A DNA stretch of 6,334 nt, taken from the NCBI GenBank assembly GCA_003695105.1, contig RFIZ01000103.1, positions 1 through 6,334 on the forward strand, given 5' to 3'. How positions within the stretch are numbered: the first letter of the stretch is position 1; each line of letters starts with the position of its first letter. A model generated the notes under the pieces. That model was not told where the DNA came from. It saw nothing but the letters and a program-made list of their open reading frames with translations, and searched no databases. Both the position numbers and the translations under genes were made by a program. Positions 5,004 through 6,334 of this stretch are shown one piece after another. This stretch comes from Fidelibacterota bacterium. Lineage in GTDB: Bacteria > Fidelibacterota > Marinisomatia > Marinisomatales > J089.

Positions 5004-6334
5004 ATGAGTTACACTGTTTTATCCCTGAAATGGCGTCCCCGATCCTTTGCTGAAATGGTCGGCCAGGACGCCATTACCCGTACTCTCCGGAACGCCTTTC
5101 AGCAGAATCGGGTAGCTCAGGCTTATCTGTTCACCGGACCGCGGGGAGTGGGGAAGACCACAACGGCCAGAATCGTCGCCAAAGCTTTGAATTGTCCCGA
5201 ATCTCCGGGAAACCCCTGCAATGAATGTTCCACCTGCCGGGAAATCGATGAAAGCCGGAACATTGATGTATTGGAAATCGATGGTGCTTCCAACCGGGGA
5301 ATCGAAGAAATCCGCAATCTCCGGGAATTGATCAAATATGCCCCGGTCAACAGTCCCTATAAGGTCTTTATCATTGATGAAGTCCATATGTTTACCGGCC
5401 CGGCATTCAACGCCTTGTTGCGGACGCTGGAAGAACCCCCCGCACACGGGAAATTCATTCTGGCTACCACGGACGTCCATAAGGTACCGGCCACCATCAT
5501 CTCCCGTTGCCAGCGGTTTGATTTCAATCGGATCGCGCCAGCCACCATCCAGGACCGGATCAGCGCCATTCTGGAGGCAGAACACATCAAGATCGACGTT
5601 CCCTCACTGGAACTCATTTCTCACAAAGCCGACGGCAGTATGCGGGATGCCCTCAGTATTCTGGATCAGGTAATCGCCTACAGTGGAGAGGCCATCCATA
5701 TCGAAGCCACGCGGGAAGTGCTGGGAATTGTGCCGGTGGATCAGTATTTCGCGGTCTCAGCGGCCATTCGCGCCAAGGACGGCGCCGCCTTGGTGGAACA
5801 GATTCGGGCCGCCCGCAGAAAAGGGATCTCGGCCGAGGTGTTCGTTCAGGACATTGAAACACATTTTCACCATTTGCTGATCGCCGGATTCGAAGGCGGG
5901 GCTACTCTCATCGATCATGGGGAGGAAATCCAAAAACGCTACGAAGAAGAGAGCCGTCAGTGGGACCGCCGGGATTTGCTGCGGATCGGACAGCAATTGA
6001 GTGAATTGCGAATCCGTGTCGGGCGGATCGAATCGGCCTACCTGCTGATTGAAATGTGGTTATTGAAATTGACGGAGATGGACCGTTCCGTAGCCATTGA
6101 GGAATTGATTCAAACGCTGGGGGGCGCACGCAACCGCCCGCCCGCAGTGAAACCGACACAAACTCCGGCCCCGGCACCACGACAGGAACCGACTCCTTCT
6201 CCCAGGAAGCCGCAACCCAAGAAGCCAAAAGAGGCGGGAGACCTGTTTACTCCGCCTTCAGCCGCTCCGGAGACTCCTACGGTTCAGGAGCCAACACCCA
6301 CCCGGGAACCGGCGGGTGATTCTGATCGAAAGCC
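5004..6334 (+). CDS. dnaX: DNA polymerase III subunits gamma/tau, 3' end cut by the window
   Basis: The clamp-loader ATPase subunit that drives sliding-clamp loading at the replication fork. The first 443 residues are visible. The start MSYTVLSLKWRPRSFAEMVGQ is the standard N-terminus, and an in-frame TAA at 4989-4991 excludes a longer start. The motifs come in order: Walker A GPRGVGKTT (45-53), zinc-binding cysteines Cys64, Cys72, Cys75 and Cys78, EIDGASNRGI (91-100), Walker B VFIIDEVHM (121-129), the SRC arginine-finger motif (167-169), and sensor 2 GSMRDALS with Arg214. Domain III follows to about residue 370, after which the protein becomes a Pro/Lys/Glu-rich linker leading to a tau-specific part. 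The stop is beyond the window. No convincing Shine-Dalgarno precedes the ATG (TAACGGGTCCGTAAT). It starts 24 nt after the SRP RNA with no promoter or terminator between, so it is probably transcribed with the RNAs. Confidence 0.97.
   Translation, partial: MSYTVLSLKWRPRSFAEMVGQDAITRTLRNAFQQNRVAQAYLFTGPRGVGKTTTARIVAKALNCPESPGNPCNECSTCREIDESRNIDVLEIDGASNRGIEEIRNLRELIKYAPVNSPYKVFIIDEVHMFTGPAFNALLRTLEEPPAHGKFILATTDVHKVPATIISRCQRFDFNRIAPATIQDRISAILEAEHIKIDVPSLELISHKADGSMRDALSILDQVIAYSGEAIHIEATREVLGIVPVDQYFAVSAAIRAKDGAALVEQIRAARRKGISAEVFVQDIETHFHHLLIAGFEGGATLIDHGEEIQKRYEEESRQWDRRDLLRIGQQLSELRIRVGRIESAYLLIEMWLLKLTEMDRSVAIEELIQTLGGARNRPPAVKPTQTPAPAPRQEPTPSPRKPQPKKPKEAGDLFTPPSAAPETPTVQEPTPTREPAGDSDRK

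Noticed and set aside
5019..5585. 188-residue frame on the opposite strand
   Set aside because: It lies opposite the conserved dnaX ATPase domain and has no support of its own.
5004..6334. Programmed frameshift site in dnaX making a short gamma form
   Set aside because: No A-rich slippery heptamer with a following hairpin is visible in the part of the gene inside the window; the remainder is not available.

Overview
The window looks like chromosomal DNA of a Gram-negative (diderm) bacterium. A 753-residue protein carries a signal peptide, a FecR domain and a C-terminal outer-membrane-barrel-like half ending in phenylalanine, and several neighbours are exported. Nothing fixes the phylum. The FecR-barrel architecture would fit the Fibrobacteres-Chlorobi-Bacteroidetes superphylum or related candidate phyla (for example Marinimicrobia or Calditrichota), but this is inference. 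All genes found lie on the + strand. TGA is a normal stop here: four genes end in it.

Layout. (1) 1-348 is the 3' end of an FAD/Fe-S D-lactate dehydrogenase-type oxidoreductase. (2) 417-4483 is a tight run of five genes, probably one operon: a FecR-domain barrel protein, a small selenoprotein of the SelW/Rdx family, a secreted or membrane hypothetical protein, a charged coiled-coil protein, and a small secreted hypothetical protein. (3) 4504-4595 is a long inverted repeat followed by seven T, a likely terminator. (4) A TTGACA promoter then leads into tRNA-Ala(CGC), which is followed after only 2 nt by a large, Alu-domain-containing SRP RNA of about 274 nt. Then, 24 nt further on, comes dnaX, which runs off the end of the window.

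The main discovery is the gene at 2686-2916. It is broken by an in-frame TGA at codon 11, so ordinary gene calling misses it. Read with selenocysteine at that TGA, it gives an intact 76-residue Rdx-family protein with a C-x-x-U redox motif, and a hairpin that fits a bacterial SECIS element follows the TGA. The organism should therefore have the selenocysteine machinery (selA, selB, selC, selD). The gene sits between envelope genes, which hints at a redox role connected with the envelope, but the sequence does not prove it.

The RNA block at the right is a second point of interest. The tRNA / SRP RNA / dnaX order recalls the scr-dnaX locus of Bacillus subtilis. The SRP RNA is the long form with an Alu domain, best known from Firmicutes and Thermotogae, although the protein-coding genes point to a diderm.
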